DNA of 64,000 nt from Micropruina sp. (GCA_016711205.1 JADJTM010000003.1:62001-126000); one strand, 5' to 3'. Shown: positions 1-8,178, numbered from the stretch's first letter. Numbers and translations are program-made. Notes: generated by a model not told the origin, from the sequence alone.

Positions 1-2
1 CG

Positions 3-242
3 TTGATGGCCAAGTGCCGCGGCCAGCAGGATGATCTGTTCCCCGACGGCGCCGATCAGAAGCGCGCGCGCAACATCTGTGCCGGCTGCCAGGTGCGGGC
101 AGAGTGTCTGGCCGAAGCGCTGGACAATCGCATCGAATGGGGGGTTTGGGGCGGAATGACCGAGCGTGAGCGCCGCCGGCTGCTGCGCCAACACGGCGAG
201 ATCACCTCGTGGCGCCGGCTACTGCTCGACGCGCCCCACTAG
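3..242 (+). CDS. whiB4: WhiB-family iron-sulfur transcriptional regulator (WhiB4-like), 5' end outside window
   Basis: The visible 79 residues carry the four Wbl cysteines (C5, C26, C29, C35; C-x2-C-x5-C at the end), which bind a redox- and NO-sensitive 4Fe-4S cluster in this family. They are followed by the WGVWGG turn (residues 45-50) and a basic ERERRRLLRQ tail that contacts DNA. The frame is open at the window edge and family members usually have residues before the first Cys, so the start probably lies upstream. The convergent pair of ArsA-type ATPases downstream matches the arrangement of Rv3679-Rv3680-whiB4 in Mycobacterium, which is why I prefer WhiB4 over other Wbl paralogues. Its last 24 bases overlap the 3' end of the convergent ATPase gene. 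Confidence 0.88.
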   Translation: MMAKCRGQQDDLFPDGADQKRARNICAGCQVRAECLAEALDNRIEWGVWGGMTERERRRLLRQHGEITSWRRLLLDAPH

Positions 243-1307
243 ACGAATCAACGAATCCAGGTCGGTGAGCCCACCGGGAACCCTGCCGATACGCACCGAA
301 GGCACGTCGAGACGCGTCAGTGGCTCGACGTCGCGCCGCTCCGCCGCTCCGCGGGCCACCGTTCGTCCGTAGTGGGCGAGCACCTCGTGCTGAGCCTGAT
401 CGGCGGACGATGCCGCCACCGCGAGCGCGGCCGAAGACACCGCAGCCACGGTGGTGACCTGATTCACCAGGGCTGCACGCAACGGCAGACCGTCTCGCCG
501 AAGGCGTTCGACCAACGCCGCAGCCTCGGACGCCGGGCCCGGCCGGGGCGCCGCCACCACCAGAAACCCGGCCCGATCGGACGCCAGCATCGCCCGGGTC
601 TCGGCGGCGTGCGACTCGAACGCCAGCACGGCCCGCTCGAAGACCTGCAGGAACGTTCGCAGGTCGCCGAAGAGCCGTCCACCCAAGATGGCGTCGAGCG
701 CCCGGGTGGCCAGCGCGGCGCCGGCGTCCAGAAAGCCGAAGGGGCCGCGCGGCAGGCCCAGCACCACCCGCAACAGCGGGTTGTGGGCGAGCGCCTCGAG
801 CCGGCTCGGACCGTCCAGAAAGTCGAGGGCGGAGGCGCTCGGTGGGGTGTCGACGACGATCAGATCCCAGCGCCCGGTTGCCTCGGCCTGGCGCGAGAGC
901 TCGCCGATCTTCTCCATCGCCACGTATTCCTGCGTGCCCGAGAACGCCTCGGACAAGGCCTTGTAGAAGGGGTTGGCCCGAATGCGATCCGCCTCGTCGG
1001 CCGGTACCTGGGCGGTGAGTGCCTGGTCGAACGCGTGCCGCACGTCGAGCATCATGGCGTCCAGCGACCCGGCGGCATCGGGCAGCGGCACGGGGGTGGG
1101 TTCGTGCGCCAGTCCGTCCAGCCCCATGGCCTGGGCGAGCCGGCGAGCAGGGTCGATGGTGACCACGACCACCCGGCGGCCCAGTTGCGCGGCGCGCAGC
1201 GCGAGGGCGGCCGACAGCGTGGTCTTGCCGACTCCGCCGGTGCCGACGCAGAGCAGCAGGCGCAGGTGCTGCTGGTGCAGCAGCTGATCGAGATCGAGGG
1301 CAGTCAC
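219..1307 (-). CDS. ArsA/GET3-type anion-transporter ATPase, second of a pair
   Basis: A 362-aa P-loop ATPase of the ArsA/GET3 branch of the SIMIBI class. The Walker A motif GTGGVGKTT lies near residue 20, a TIDPARRLAQAMGL switch-like segment near residue 50, and a DTPPSASALDFLDGPSR block mid-protein. The GTG start at 1305-1307 forms a 4-bp GTGA overlap with the stop of the upstream paralogue, so the two are translationally coupled. Mycobacterial relatives (Rv3680 type) are annotated as anion-transporting ATPases and have been tied to redox and glycerol stress; the true substrate is unknown. No membrane partner such as ArsB is encoded here, so a soluble or peripheral role is more likely than arsenite efflux. 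Confidence 0.88.
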   Translation of the reverse strand: MTALDLDQLLHQQHLRLLLCVGTGGVGKTTLSAALALRAAQLGRRVVVVTIDPARRLAQAMGLDGLAHEPTPVPLPDAAGSLDAMMLDVRHAFDQALTAQVPADEADRIRANPFYKALSEAFSGTQEYVAMEKIGELSRQAEATGRWDLIVVDTPPSASALDFLDGPSRLEALAHNPLLRVVLGLPRGPFGFLDAGAALATRALDAILGGRLFGDLRTFLQVFERAVLAFESHAAETRAMLASDRAGFLVVAAPRPGPASEAAALVERLRRDGLPLRAALVNQVTTVAAVSSAALAVAASSADQAQHEVLAHYGRTVARGAAERRDVEPLTRLDVPSVRIGRVPGGLTDLDSLIRLVGRVEQ

Positions 1308-2194
1308 AGGCCCTCCAGGTGATCGGCCAGCACACTCAACCCGTGCCCGGCCGAATCCGTGTCGGGCACCCGGGTGACCGCCAGCGCGGTGCGGTGCACG
1401 AGCAGGGCCTCCCAGGCGTTTTGGCCGTTGGCCTGATCGGCGTCGGCGAGCAGGGCGGCGGTCATCGCGGACCACTGCTCGGATGCGATGCCCGCGGGCG
1501 CCGGTGGCAGCGGATCGGGCACGGTCGGCGCGGCCAGGCACCGGTTGGCCACCACGGTGCCCAGGGTGAGGTCGAGCTCGCGCAGCGCGGCCACCGTCTC
1601 GATGGTTTCGGTCACCGGCAACTCCTCCAGCAGGGTCACCACGTGGGTGCGGCATCCGGGGTCGCGCAGATCGTCCATCACCGAGACCGCCTGCTCGCCG
1701 ATCGGGCTGCCGTCGGTCAGTTCGGCCAGCCCGGCGCCGGCGCCGAGGAACGACGCGATCCGGCCGGACGGCGGCGCGTCCAGCACCAGCGCGTCGATGC
1801 CGGGATGGGTCTTGGTCAGGTGCGTCACCTGGCCGATCAGCAGGATGTCGCGCAGGCCCGGAGCGATCCGGGTGGCGAAGTCGACCAGGGGATCGAGTTG
1901 CAGCAGATCGGCCGCGAAGCCGAGCCGGTAATAGCGTTGCAGATAGCCCGACAGGGACGCCTTGGCGTCGATCTGCACGCCTTCGAGGCGCCCGGATCGG
2001 GTCGGGAGCAGCTGAGCGGGTTTGCTGCCCACCGGACCTCCGGCGGCCAGGGCGAGCCCGCCCCGTCCCTCGACCTCGGCCACCACCACCCGGGCGCCGG
2101 TTCGGGACAACCGCAGGGCCAACGCCAAAGCGATGGTGGTCTTGCCGACTCCGCCCTTGCCCGTGACGATGTGCAGCGGGCAGCGGGCAGGCAT
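1304..2194 (-). CDS. ArsA/GET3-type anion-transporter ATPase, first of a pair
   Basis: A 296-aa ATPase starting at the ATG at 2192-2194 (MPARCPLHIVTGKGG). The Walker A motif GKGGVGKTT lies within the first 20 residues, as usual for ArsA proteins; the longer open frame upstream would place about 33 unrelated residues before it. Segments DAPPSGRIASFLGAGAG and VANRCLAAP match the conserved switch and base-binding regions. It corresponds to the Rv3679 type, and the paralogue 219-1307 follows with a 4-bp overlap. The two may act as a heterodimer because each supplies one nucleotide site; this is inferred from family architecture. It is divergent from the 53-aa protein gene at 2252 across 57 bp. 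Confidence 0.88.
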   Translation of the reverse strand: MPARCPLHIVTGKGGVGKTTIALALALRLSRTGARVVVAEVEGRGGLALAAGGPVGSKPAQLLPTRSGRLEGVQIDAKASLSGYLQRYYRLGFAADLLQLDPLVDFATRIAPGLRDILLIGQVTHLTKTHPGIDALVLDAPPSGRIASFLGAGAGLAELTDGSPIGEQAVSVMDDLRDPGCRTHVVTLLEELPVTETIETVAALRELDLTLGTVVANRCLAAPTVPDPLPPAPAGIASEQWSAMTAALLADADQANGQNAWEALLVHRTALAVTRVPDTDSAGHGLSVLADHLEGL

Positions 2195-2251
2195 GCGGCC
2201 AGCGTACGCGGGGGTGGATCGGCTGTCGGTCGCGGGCATTAGGGTTGGCGC

Positions 2252-2413
2252 ATGACGACATGGGAGTACGTGACCGTGCCTGTGCTGGTGCACGCGACCA
2301 AGCAGATTCTCGATCAGTGGGGCGCCGACGGCTGGGAGTTGGTGCAGGTGGTGCCGGGTCCCAATCCGCAGAACCTCGTGGCCTACCTCAAGCGGCCGCT
2401 GGGCGACGCGTGA
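2252..2413 (+). CDS. Small conserved actinobacterial protein, 53 aa
   Basis: ATG at 2252, TGA at 2411-2413. The product begins MTTWEYVTVPVLVHATKQIL and continues through WGADGWELVQVVPGP to VAYLKRPLGDA. The WEY...GWELVQV pattern resembles small DUF4177-like proteins and the ~50-aa protein next to Rv3678c in mycobacteria. No signal peptide or membrane segment is visible, and the function is unknown. The gene is real by context: it overlaps the RidA gene by a 4-bp GTGA junction and heads a run of overlapping genes to 4839. A promoter for that run should lie in the 57 bp upstream, where no clear consensus was recognised. Confidence 0.8.
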   Translation: MTTWEYVTVPVLVHATKQILDQWGADGWELVQVVPGPNPQNLVAYLKRPLGDA

Positions 2414-2901
2414 ACGAGGAGGTGGACGGCCCGTCGCCGTCGCACCGGCTGGCCGAACTCGGGCTGGTTCTTCCGGCGGTGGCCAAGCCGCTGGCCTCCT
2501 ACGTTCCGGCGATCGCCTCGGCCGGTCAGGTGTTCACCTCGGGTCAGTTGCCGACCATCGACGGGGTGCTGGTGGCCACCGGCAAGGTGGGCGCCGAGGT
2601 GAGCCTCGACCAGGCGGTGCAGGCGGCCAGGGTGGCGGCGCTCAACGCGCTGGCCGCGGCGGCGTCCGCGGTGGGGGGCATCGACGAGATCCGCCGCATC
2701 GTCCGGGTGGTGGTGTTCGTGGCGAGTGATCCCTCGTTCACGGGCCAGCCGCAGGTGGCGAACGGCGCGAGTGAGCTGTTCGGTGAGATCTTCGGCCCGC
2801 TCGGGGTGCATGTGCGCTCGGCGGTGGGCGTCTCGGCACTGCCGTTGAACGCGCCGGTCGAGCTCGAGCTGGTGGTCGAAGCCAGCGCCGCAGCGTTCTG
2901 A
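2410..2901 (+). CDS. RidA family protein (enamine/imine deaminase-like)
   Basis: A 163-aa RidA/YjgF/YER057c-family protein. The GTG start at 2410 overlaps the previous stop (GTGA). Family signatures include YVPAIASAGQVFTSGQLPT near the N-terminus and RSAVGVSALPLNAPVELELV at the C-terminus, where the Arg of RSAVGV is the usual substrate-carboxylate ligand. RidA proteins hydrolyse reactive enamine/imine intermediates such as 2-aminoacrylate released by PLP enzymes. This member is of the longer type found beside nth in actinobacteria (Rv3678c-like), so the exact substrate is uncertain. Its TGA overlaps the nth ATG by one base. Confidence 0.88.
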   Translation: MNEEVDGPSPSHRLAELGLVLPAVAKPLASYVPAIASAGQVFTSGQLPTIDGVLVATGKVGAEVSLDQAVQAARVAALNALAAAASAVGGIDEIRRIVRVVVFVASDPSFTGQPQVANGASELFGEIFGPLGVHVRSAVGVSALPLNAPVELELVVEASAAAF

Positions 2902-3593
2902 TGGAGACGCGCACGGCGCTCGTCCGGCGAGCCCGGGCGATCAACCGTGCCCTCGCGCTGAACTATCCGGACGCGACCTGCGAGCTCGATTTCGGCACTC
3001 CGCTGCAGTTGCTGGTGGCGACGATTCTGAGCGCGCAGTCGACCGACAAGCGGGTCAATCTGGTGACGCCGGTGGTCTTCGCGCGGTACCCGGGCGCGGC
3101 CGACTATGCGGCGGCGGACCGCGTGGAGTTGGAGGACCTGATCCACCCGACCGGCTTCTTTCGCGCCAAGACCGACTCGTTGATCAAGCTGGGTGCGGCG
3201 CTGGTGGAGCGCTTCGACGGTGAGGTGCCGGGCCGGCTGGCCGACCTGGTCACCCTGCCGGGGGTGGGGCGCAAGACCGCCAACGTGGTGCTCGGCAACG
3301 CGTTCGGGGTGCCCGGCATCACCACCGACACCCACGTGATGCGGCTGTCCGCCCGGTTCGGCTGGTCGCAGTCGGCCAAGCCCGAGGTGGTCGAGGCCGA
3401 GGTCGGAGCCCTGTTTCCGCGCAAGGACTGGACGCAGCTCTCCCACAACGTGATCTGGCACGGACGGCGGCGCTGCCACGCGCAGCGTCCGGCCTGCGGG
3501 GCGTGCCCGGTGGCGAAGCTGTGCCCGTCCTACGGTCTGGGGCCGACCGACCCCAAGGTCGCCGCCACGCTGGTGCGGGAGCCGCGGGCATGA
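2901..3593 (+). CDS. nth: Endonuclease III (bifunctional DNA glycosylase/AP lyase)
   Basis: A 230-aa HhH-GPD base-excision-repair enzyme that removes oxidised pyrimidines and cleaves the AP site. The helix-hairpin-helix LPGVGRKTANVVLGNAFG carries catalytic Lys125, and the catalytic Asp143 lies in TDTHVMRLSARFG. The C-terminal CHAQRPACGACPVAKLC gives the C-x6-C-x2-C-x5-C ligand set for the 4Fe-4S cluster. Length and motifs are complete. The start overlaps the ridA stop and the stop overlaps the next ATG (ATGA), so this is one transcription unit with the flanking genes. Confidence 0.97.
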   Translation: METRTALVRRARAINRALALNYPDATCELDFGTPLQLLVATILSAQSTDKRVNLVTPVVFARYPGAADYAAADRVELEDLIHPTGFFRAKTDSLIKLGAALVERFDGEVPGRLADLVTLPGVGRKTANVVLGNAFGVPGITTDTHVMRLSARFGWSQSAKPEVVEAEVGALFPRKDWTQLSHNVIWHGRRRCHAQRPACGACPVAKLCPSYGLGPTDPKVAATLVREPRA

Positions 3594-4201
3594 GGCGGTT
3601 GGCGGCGGTGCTGGTGGGGCTGGTGCTGCTCGCCGGCTGCACGGTGTCGCCGGCGGCGGGGCCGTCCGAGACGGGTGAGACGTTCGCCCCGGTTGAGCCG
3701 GCGCAGGTGCTGAAGGCGCGCAAGCAGGCGGGCATCGCGGCGTGCCCGGCGTCCAAGTCGGGGGTGGCCGCGCGCGCGGACGGGCTGCCCGACCTGGTGC
3801 TGGAGTGCCTGGGCGGCGACTCGGCGGTGCGGCTGTCGGGGCTGCGCGGCCAGCCGATGGTGATCAACCTGTGGGCTCAGTGGTGCGCGCCCTGCCGCGA
3901 GGAATCGCCCTGGTTGCGGCAGTACCAGCAGCAGTTCAAGGGTCGGGTGCTGCTGCTCGGCATCAACTACAACGATCCGCGTCCGGATCTGGCGATCGAG
4001 TTCGCCGCGTTGGTCGGCTGGAAGTACCCGCAGTTGCACGATCCGCAGCGGCGGCTGAGCGCGGTGATGAGCGTTCCCGGGCTGCCGATGACGCTGTTCG
4101 TCGACGCCGACGGGGTGGTGGTGCACCGGGTCTCGGGCAAGCTGCAGAGCTACGCCGAGCTGGTGCAACTGACCCGCGAGAAGCTCGGGGTGTCGTTGTG
4201 A
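3590..4201 (+). CDS. TlpA-like thiol:disulfide lipoprotein, thioredoxin fold
   Basis: A 203-aa secreted lipoprotein. The N-terminus MRRLAAVLVGLVLLAGC is a signal peptide with lipobox LAGC, giving a membrane anchor facing the cell wall. The mature part has the redox motif WAQWCAPCREESPWL (CAPC) and a thioredoxin/AhpC-TSA fold ending in SVPGLPMTLFVDADGVV with the cis-Pro. It probably reduces or isomerises extracytoplasmic disulfides, as TlpA/ResA proteins do; the substrate is not evident because no cytochrome c biogenesis genes are nearby. ATG at 3590 forms an ATGA overlap with nth, and its TGA overlaps the GTG of the NUDIX gene. Confidence 0.88.
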   Translation: MRRLAAVLVGLVLLAGCTVSPAAGPSETGETFAPVEPAQVLKARKQAGIAACPASKSGVAARADGLPDLVLECLGGDSAVRLSGLRGQPMVINLWAQWCAPCREESPWLRQYQQQFKGRVLLLGINYNDPRPDLAIEFAALVGWKYPQLHDPQRRLSAVMSVPGLPMTLFVDADGVVVHRVSGKLQSYAELVQLTREKLGVSL

Positions 4202-4839
4202 CGCGGTTCGATCTCGATCCGCTGCGGGCCGCGCTGGCCGGGCCGGGGGCCGTGGCACGGGTGGGGTCGCGGGCGGCGGCCGGCGGGCGTCCGGCGGCGG
4301 TGTTGATCGCGTTGGCCGAGCACGAAGCCGACACCCGCGTCGTCCTGGTCGAGAAGGACGCCGGGCTGCGCACCCACGCCGGCCAGGTGGCGTTTCCCGG
4401 GGGAGCGATCGAGGCCACCGATGCCTCGGCGGTCGCCGGGGCGCTGCGTGAGGCCGACGAAGAGGTGGGCCTGCCGCCGTCCGAGGTGGAGGTGCTGGGG
4501 GTGTTGCCGCCGGCCCACGTGCGGGCCAGCGACTTCGACGTGACGGCGGTGGTCGGCCGATGGTCGACGCCACGTCCGCTGGTGCCGGTCGATGTGGGTG
4601 AGATCGCCGCGGTGCACAGCGTCGCGTTGGACGTGCTGCTCGAGCCCGCGAATCGGCTGACCTGGACCCATCCGGCTGGCTTCACCGGGCCGGGGTTCGT
4701 GGTGGGCGACCTGTTCGTCTGGGGGTTCACCGCCTACCTCTTGGACGGGCTGTTCGACCTGGCCGGCTGGACGGTGCCGTGGGATGCGACCCGGGTCGAG
4801 GAGATCCCGCACCGGTTCGCCCGCGGCCGGAGGCGATAG
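4198..4839 (+). CDS. NUDIX hydrolase, CoA pyrophosphatase type
   Basis: A 213-aa NUDIX protein with GTG start at 4198 (GTGA overlap with the preceding stop). The CoA-specific signature LRTHAGQVAFPGG runs directly into a full NUDIX box with READEEVGL supplying the metal-binding glutamates. This pairing is typical of NudL/YeaB-like enzymes that split CoA or acyl-CoA into phosphopantetheine and 3',5'-ADP. Rv3672c-like homologues sit next to nth and a thioredoxin lipoprotein in mycobacteria, so the neighbourhood is conserved. Last gene of the overlapping run that starts at 2252. Confidence 0.9.
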   Translation: MTRFDLDPLRAALAGPGAVARVGSRAAAGGRPAAVLIALAEHEADTRVVLVEKDAGLRTHAGQVAFPGGAIEATDASAVAGALREADEEVGLPPSEVEVLGVLPPAHVRASDFDVTAVVGRWSTPRPLVPVDVGEIAAVHSVALDVLLEPANRLTWTHPAGFTGPGFVVGDLFVWGFTAYLLDGLFDLAGWTVPWDATRVEEIPHRFARGRRR

Positions 4840-4897
4840 CGCGAGTCGGTGCGCTGATTTGCTGGCGGAGGCCGCGCATCACCGGCAGGATCGGGCC

Positions 4898-6583
4898 ATG
4901 ACTTGGTGGAAGAGCTCCGTGGTGTATCAGATCTATCCGCGTTCGTTCAGCGACAGCAACGGGGACGGCATCGGTGACATCCGTGGCATCCTCGACCGGC
5001 TCGACCATCTCAGTGAACTCGGCGTGGACGTGATCTGGCTGTCGCCGGTGTATCGCTCGCCGCAGGACGACAACGGTTACGACATCAGTGACTACACCGA
5101 CGTCGATCCGCTGTTCGGCACCCTGGCCGACCTCGACGACCTGATCGCCGCGCTGCACGAGCGGGGCATGAAGCTGGTGATGGACCTGGTGGTCAACCAC
5201 ACCTCCGATGAGCACCCGTGGTTCGTCGAATCCCGCGACCAGGCCTCCGACAAGCGCGATTGGTACTTCTGGCGGCCCGCCCGGCCCGGCTTCGTCCCGG
5301 GGTCGAAGGGCGCCGAGCCGACCAATTGGAGTTCGTTGTTCTCGGGGCCGGCCTGGCAGTATGACCCAGCCTCGGGCGAGTACTACCTGCACCTGTTCAG
5401 CCGCAAGCAGCCCGACCTGAACTGGGAGAACCCGGCGGTGCGGCAGGCCGTCTACGCGATGATGAACTGGTGGGTCGATCGCGGTGTCGACGGGTTCCGG
5501 ATGGACGTGATCAACCTGATCAGCAAGACCCTTCCCCTGGCTGACGGCGACGCGAACCCCTTGGACGGGTTGTGCTACGACCTGGGCCTGGTGGTGAACG
5601 GGCCGCGGCTGGAGGAATTTCTTGCTGAGATGAACGCCGCCGTCGGCATCAGCGCGAAGCAGTTGTTCACGGTGGGCGAGATGCTGATGGTCGACGTGGA
5701 GCACGCGCGGCGCTACACCTCTGTGCATGCCGACGAACTCGGCATGGTGTTCACCTTCGAGCACATGAGCCTGGATCAGCAGCCGGGGGTCAGCAAGTTC
5801 GACCTGCGGCCGCTGCACCTGCCCGACCTGAAAGCGAACCTGGCGCTGTGGCAGGACGGCCTGGCCGATGACGGCTGGAACTCGCTGTACTGGAACAACC
5901 ACGACCAGCCCCGCATCGTCAGCCGGTTCGGCGACGACTCCGACGAACACCGGGTGACCTCGGCAAAGACCCTCGGCACCGTGCTGCATCTGCTGCGCGG
6001 CACCCCGTACGTGTATCAGGGCGAGGAGCTCGGCATGACCAACGCCGGCTTCACCCGCATCGAGCAGTACGCCGACATCGAGTCGCTGAACTACTACGCG
6101 GCGGCCACGGGCATGGGGCTGGATGAAGCCCAGGTGCTGCGAGGGCTCGCGGTGAAGAGTCGCGACAACGCCCGCACCCCGGTGCAGTGGGACGACGGCG
6201 TGAACGCGGGCTTCAGCACCGGGCGTCCGTGGCTGCCGGTGAACGCCAACCACTCAGCTATCAATGCGGCCGCGGCAAGGGCGGATGAAGGCTCGGTCTT
6301 TCACCACTACCGCACGCTGATAGAGCTGCGGCACGCCTACGAGATCGTTCGTGAGGGTCGGTTCGCGCTGCTGTTGCTCGAGCACGAGCAGGTGTTCGCC
6401 TACACCAGGACGCTGGGTGAGCAGGTGCTGCTGTTGGTGGCCAACCTGTCGTGCACGGCGGTGCCGCTCGACGGCCTCGACCTGCCGGACGTGACCGGTG
6501 CGGCGGTGCTGCTCGCCACCGACGCGAACCCCGGCGCCGGTGCGCTGCGACCCTATGAGTCGATCGTCTACCTGGTGGGCTGA
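4898..6583 (+). CDS. Alpha-glucosidase / oligo-1,6-glucosidase, GH13
   Basis: A 561-aa GH13 enzyme. The start MTWWKSSVVYQIYPRSF at 4898 is typical of the family; upstream residues in the same frame are unrelated. (beta/alpha)8 landmarks are DVIWLSPVY, MDLVVNHTSDEHPWF, DGFRMDVINLISK with nucleophile Asp203, TVGEMLMVD with acid/base Glu261, and NNHDQPRIVSRFGD with Asp336. The sequence GFRMDVIN resembles alpha-1,4/1,6-glucosidases acting on maltose or isomaltose oligomers, and trehalulose/isomaltulose-type enzymes are close relatives, so specificity is not settled. No signal peptide: a cytoplasmic enzyme. No sugar transporter is adjacent. Confidence 0.93.
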   Translation: MTWWKSSVVYQIYPRSFSDSNGDGIGDIRGILDRLDHLSELGVDVIWLSPVYRSPQDDNGYDISDYTDVDPLFGTLADLDDLIAALHERGMKLVMDLVVNHTSDEHPWFVESRDQASDKRDWYFWRPARPGFVPGSKGAEPTNWSSLFSGPAWQYDPASGEYYLHLFSRKQPDLNWENPAVRQAVYAMMNWWVDRGVDGFRMDVINLISKTLPLADGDANPLDGLCYDLGLVVNGPRLEEFLAEMNAAVGISAKQLFTVGEMLMVDVEHARRYTSVHADELGMVFTFEHMSLDQQPGVSKFDLRPLHLPDLKANLALWQDGLADDGWNSLYWNNHDQPRIVSRFGDDSDEHRVTSAKTLGTVLHLLRGTPYVYQGEELGMTNAGFTRIEQYADIESLNYYAAATGMGLDEAQVLRGLAVKSRDNARTPVQWDDGVNAGFSTGRPWLPVNANHSAINAAAARADEGSVFHHYRTLIELRHAYEIVREGRFALLLLEHEQVFAYTRTLGEQVLLLVANLSCTAVPLDGLDLPDVTGAAVLLATDANPGAGALRPYESIVYLVG

Positions 6584-6627
6584 TCGGGGGACTGACCGCC
6601 TGGTTGGACGCAGCGTTCAGTCGTCAG

Positions 6628-6659
6628 CGCGGCCGTGAGCGTTTGCGGCGACGGCCGCG
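6628..6659. terminator. Putative bidirectional hairpin between convergent genes
   Basis: CGCGGCCGT (6628-6636) and ACGGCCGCG (6651-6659) form a perfect 9-bp GC-rich stem with a 14-nt loop. It lies between the convergent alpha-glucosidase and holin-like genes, where a terminator is expected. There is no U-tract, which is common for high-GC actinobacterial terminators. Confidence 0.4.
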
Positions 6660-6678
6660 TATCGCGCAGTGCGGGTTG

Positions 6679-7200
6679 TCAGGAACCGGGCGGCACGAAG
6701 CTCGGCCCGGGACGGCCCGAGGTGATGCTGGGGGCGGCCTTGCGGGCGACCTTACGCGCCTCGGCTTCGGCTTCGCCCTGGGCCTGACCACGCTCGAGGG
6801 CGAGTTTCACAGCGTCGACGGAGGCCTGGCCCTGCTCGACCGTGGCTTGCGGGCCCTTGGCCGCCGCAACCTTGTTCTTGCCGATCAATGCCAGCACACC
6901 AGCCAACACGAACAGCACCACGGCCATCATCACCAGGCCCATGCAGGCGGCCAGGAAGGGTGCCCAGCCGAACGACGTGGCGAACCAGTGCGCGATCAGA
7001 GCGGACAATCCGAGAAAGACCAGACTGACGCCGTTGACGCCGAAGTAGCCGGCGCCACCCAGCAGACCGGCCCCGATGCCCACCGACTTGGCCTGCGGCA
7101 CCAACTCGGCCTTGGCGAGCTCGATCTCACCCTTGACGATGGTGGTCACATCGGACTGGATGGCCTTGATCGCATCCGAAATCTCTGACTGGTTCGCCAT
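6679..7200 (-). CDS. Phage-holin-family / DUF1469-like membrane protein
   Basis: A 173-aa protein starting at ATG 7198-7200 (MANQSEISDAIKAI), preceded by a GAAAGG ribosome site. An amphipathic N-terminal helix (AIQSDVTTIVKGEIELAKAE) is followed by two membrane segments (about residues 45-75 and 82-110), then a charged Ala/Glu-rich cytoplasmic tail. This is the layout of the actinobacterial 'phage holin family'/DUF1469 group, which are chromosomal membrane proteins despite the name. No lysin or phage gene is nearby, so lysis is unlikely. Function unknown, perhaps envelope-associated. Confidence 0.75.
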   Translation of the reverse strand: MANQSEISDAIKAIQSDVTTIVKGEIELAKAELVPQAKSVGIGAGLLGGAGYFGVNGVSLVFLGLSALIAHWFATSFGWAPFLAACMGLVMMAVVLFVLAGVLALIGKNKVAAAKGPQATVEQGQASVDAVKLALERGQAQGEAEAEARKVARKAAPSITSGRPGPSFVPPGS

Positions 7201-7323
7201 GAAGCTGCCTTTCGCTGCTGTGACGTTCAGCCTAGTGGCAGGCGCGCGGGCTGTCTGGCCCCCCAAAGGCTAAACCGGCACCCACTGATCTGCGCCGTTG
7301 CGACCGGCACCACTGCTTGCGGG

Positions 7324-8064
7324 CTACAGGCGGATCTGCAGCCCGTCGTCCGGCAGGTCGAGGGGTGCGGTCAGCTCGGTGTGATCCACCTCGGCGCGCC
7401 AGCACTGCACCCGGTACGGCAGCAGCAGGGGCTCCGGCGGGCGGGCCGCGTTGTCGTAGAGGTCGCCCACCTGCGCCAACAGCGCGCTGCGGCCGTCATC
7501 GTCCAGCACTTGAGCGGCGGGCGTGCGCCCGGCCATGGCGAGCAGCCCGGGCCGATCGATCGGCACCCAGCGCCGAAACGTACGGGTCTCCACGCGCGGA
7601 AAGTACGGGCTGTCGGACAACGCCTGCAACGAGTCGGTGCCGTAGTCACCGCTCAACGCGTCAGGATCGATCGCGCGCACCAGCGCCACCAGCCTCTTCA
7701 CCCAGGGCACCGAGTCGTCCCGCACCGTGTAGCTGATGCCGAGCCGACCCTTGGGGCGCAGCACCCTCGCAAACTCGGACAGGGCCAGCCCGGGCGCGTA
7801 GCGATGAAAGCTCTGGGCGAGCAGCACGCGGTCGAACGAACACGGCGCCAAGGGCAGTGCTTCGACAGCTGCGACCAGGGGGACCGCGGAGGGGGCTTGG
7901 CGCAGCAGCTGCGCCACCTCGTCGCGATCGCGATCGATCAAGGTCAGGCCGGGCGTGCTGCGCAGCCCGGCGGCGAACGCCGCGGCGGAGCGTCCGACCA
8001 CCAATGACGGCCCGGTGGACCCTTCGACCAGCCAGTCGAGGGGAGTGGGGCTGATGGTGGTCAC
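7324..8064 (-). CDS. Class I SAM-dependent methyltransferase
   Basis: A 246-aa protein with GTG start at 8062-8064. A degenerate nucleotide-binding motif I (GPSLVVGRSAAAFAAGL) is followed by LTLIDRDRDEV (acidic ribose ligand), LPLAPCSFDRVLLAQSFHRY (motif IV region) and FARVLRPKGRLGISY (motif VI), the order seen in Methyltransf_11 proteins. The substrate is unknown. It is transcribed away from the Tad pilus locus; the 114-bp divergent region holds a perfect inverted repeat (8137-8173). No membrane segment. Confidence 0.8.
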   Translation of the reverse strand: MTTISPTPLDWLVEGSTGPSLVVGRSAAAFAAGLRSTPGLTLIDRDRDEVAQLLRQAPSAVPLVAAVEALPLAPCSFDRVLLAQSFHRYAPGLALSEFARVLRPKGRLGISYTVRDDSVPWVKRLVALVRAIDPDALSGDYGTDSLQALSDSPYFPRVETRTFRRWVPIDRPGLLAMAGRTPAAQVLDDDGRSALLAQVGDLYDNAARPPEPLLLPYRVQCWRAEVDHTELTAPLDLPDDGLQIRL

Positions 8065-8136
8065 TGACGCATCGTACGGGCCCTGCCCGGCCAGACGCGG
8101 CTGGCGCCCTGATCGCGACGAAGATGCTCATGCCAT

Positions 8137-8173
8137 CAGTTTGAACACCAGGAGGGGGTTGGTGTTCAAACTG
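8137..8173 (+). promoter_or_regulatory. Perfect 13-bp inverted repeat overlapping the putative tad promoter
   Basis: CAGTTTGAACACC (8137-8149) and GGTGTTCAAACTG (8161-8173) are exact reverse complements separated by 11 nt. The left arm provides a -35-like TTTGAACACC and the right arm a -10-like CAAACT (8167-8172). Six bases later is the GTG of tadZ, a spacing consistent with leaderless transcription. A related promoter-like block, without the inverted repeat, precedes the pilin gene (11973-12009). This could be an operator, an alternative-sigma promoter, or both. Confidence 0.5.
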
Positions 8174-8178
8174 AGGAC

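Noticed and set aside
219..2261. 680-aa minus-strand open frame spanning both ArsA-type ATPases
   Set aside because: Its N-terminal ~318 residues are an out-of-frame reading of the first ATPase (1304-2194). Only the part from GTG 1307 is a real protein.
4727..6253. 508-aa minus-strand open frame opposite the alpha-glucosidase
   Set aside because: Shadow of a GC-rich gene. The plus strand encodes a complete GH13 enzyme with all catalytic motifs.
6679..7200. Prophage, suggested by the holin-family protein
   Set aside because: No lysin, capsid, integrase or terminase gene nearby; this family is common as chromosomal membrane proteins in actinobacteria.
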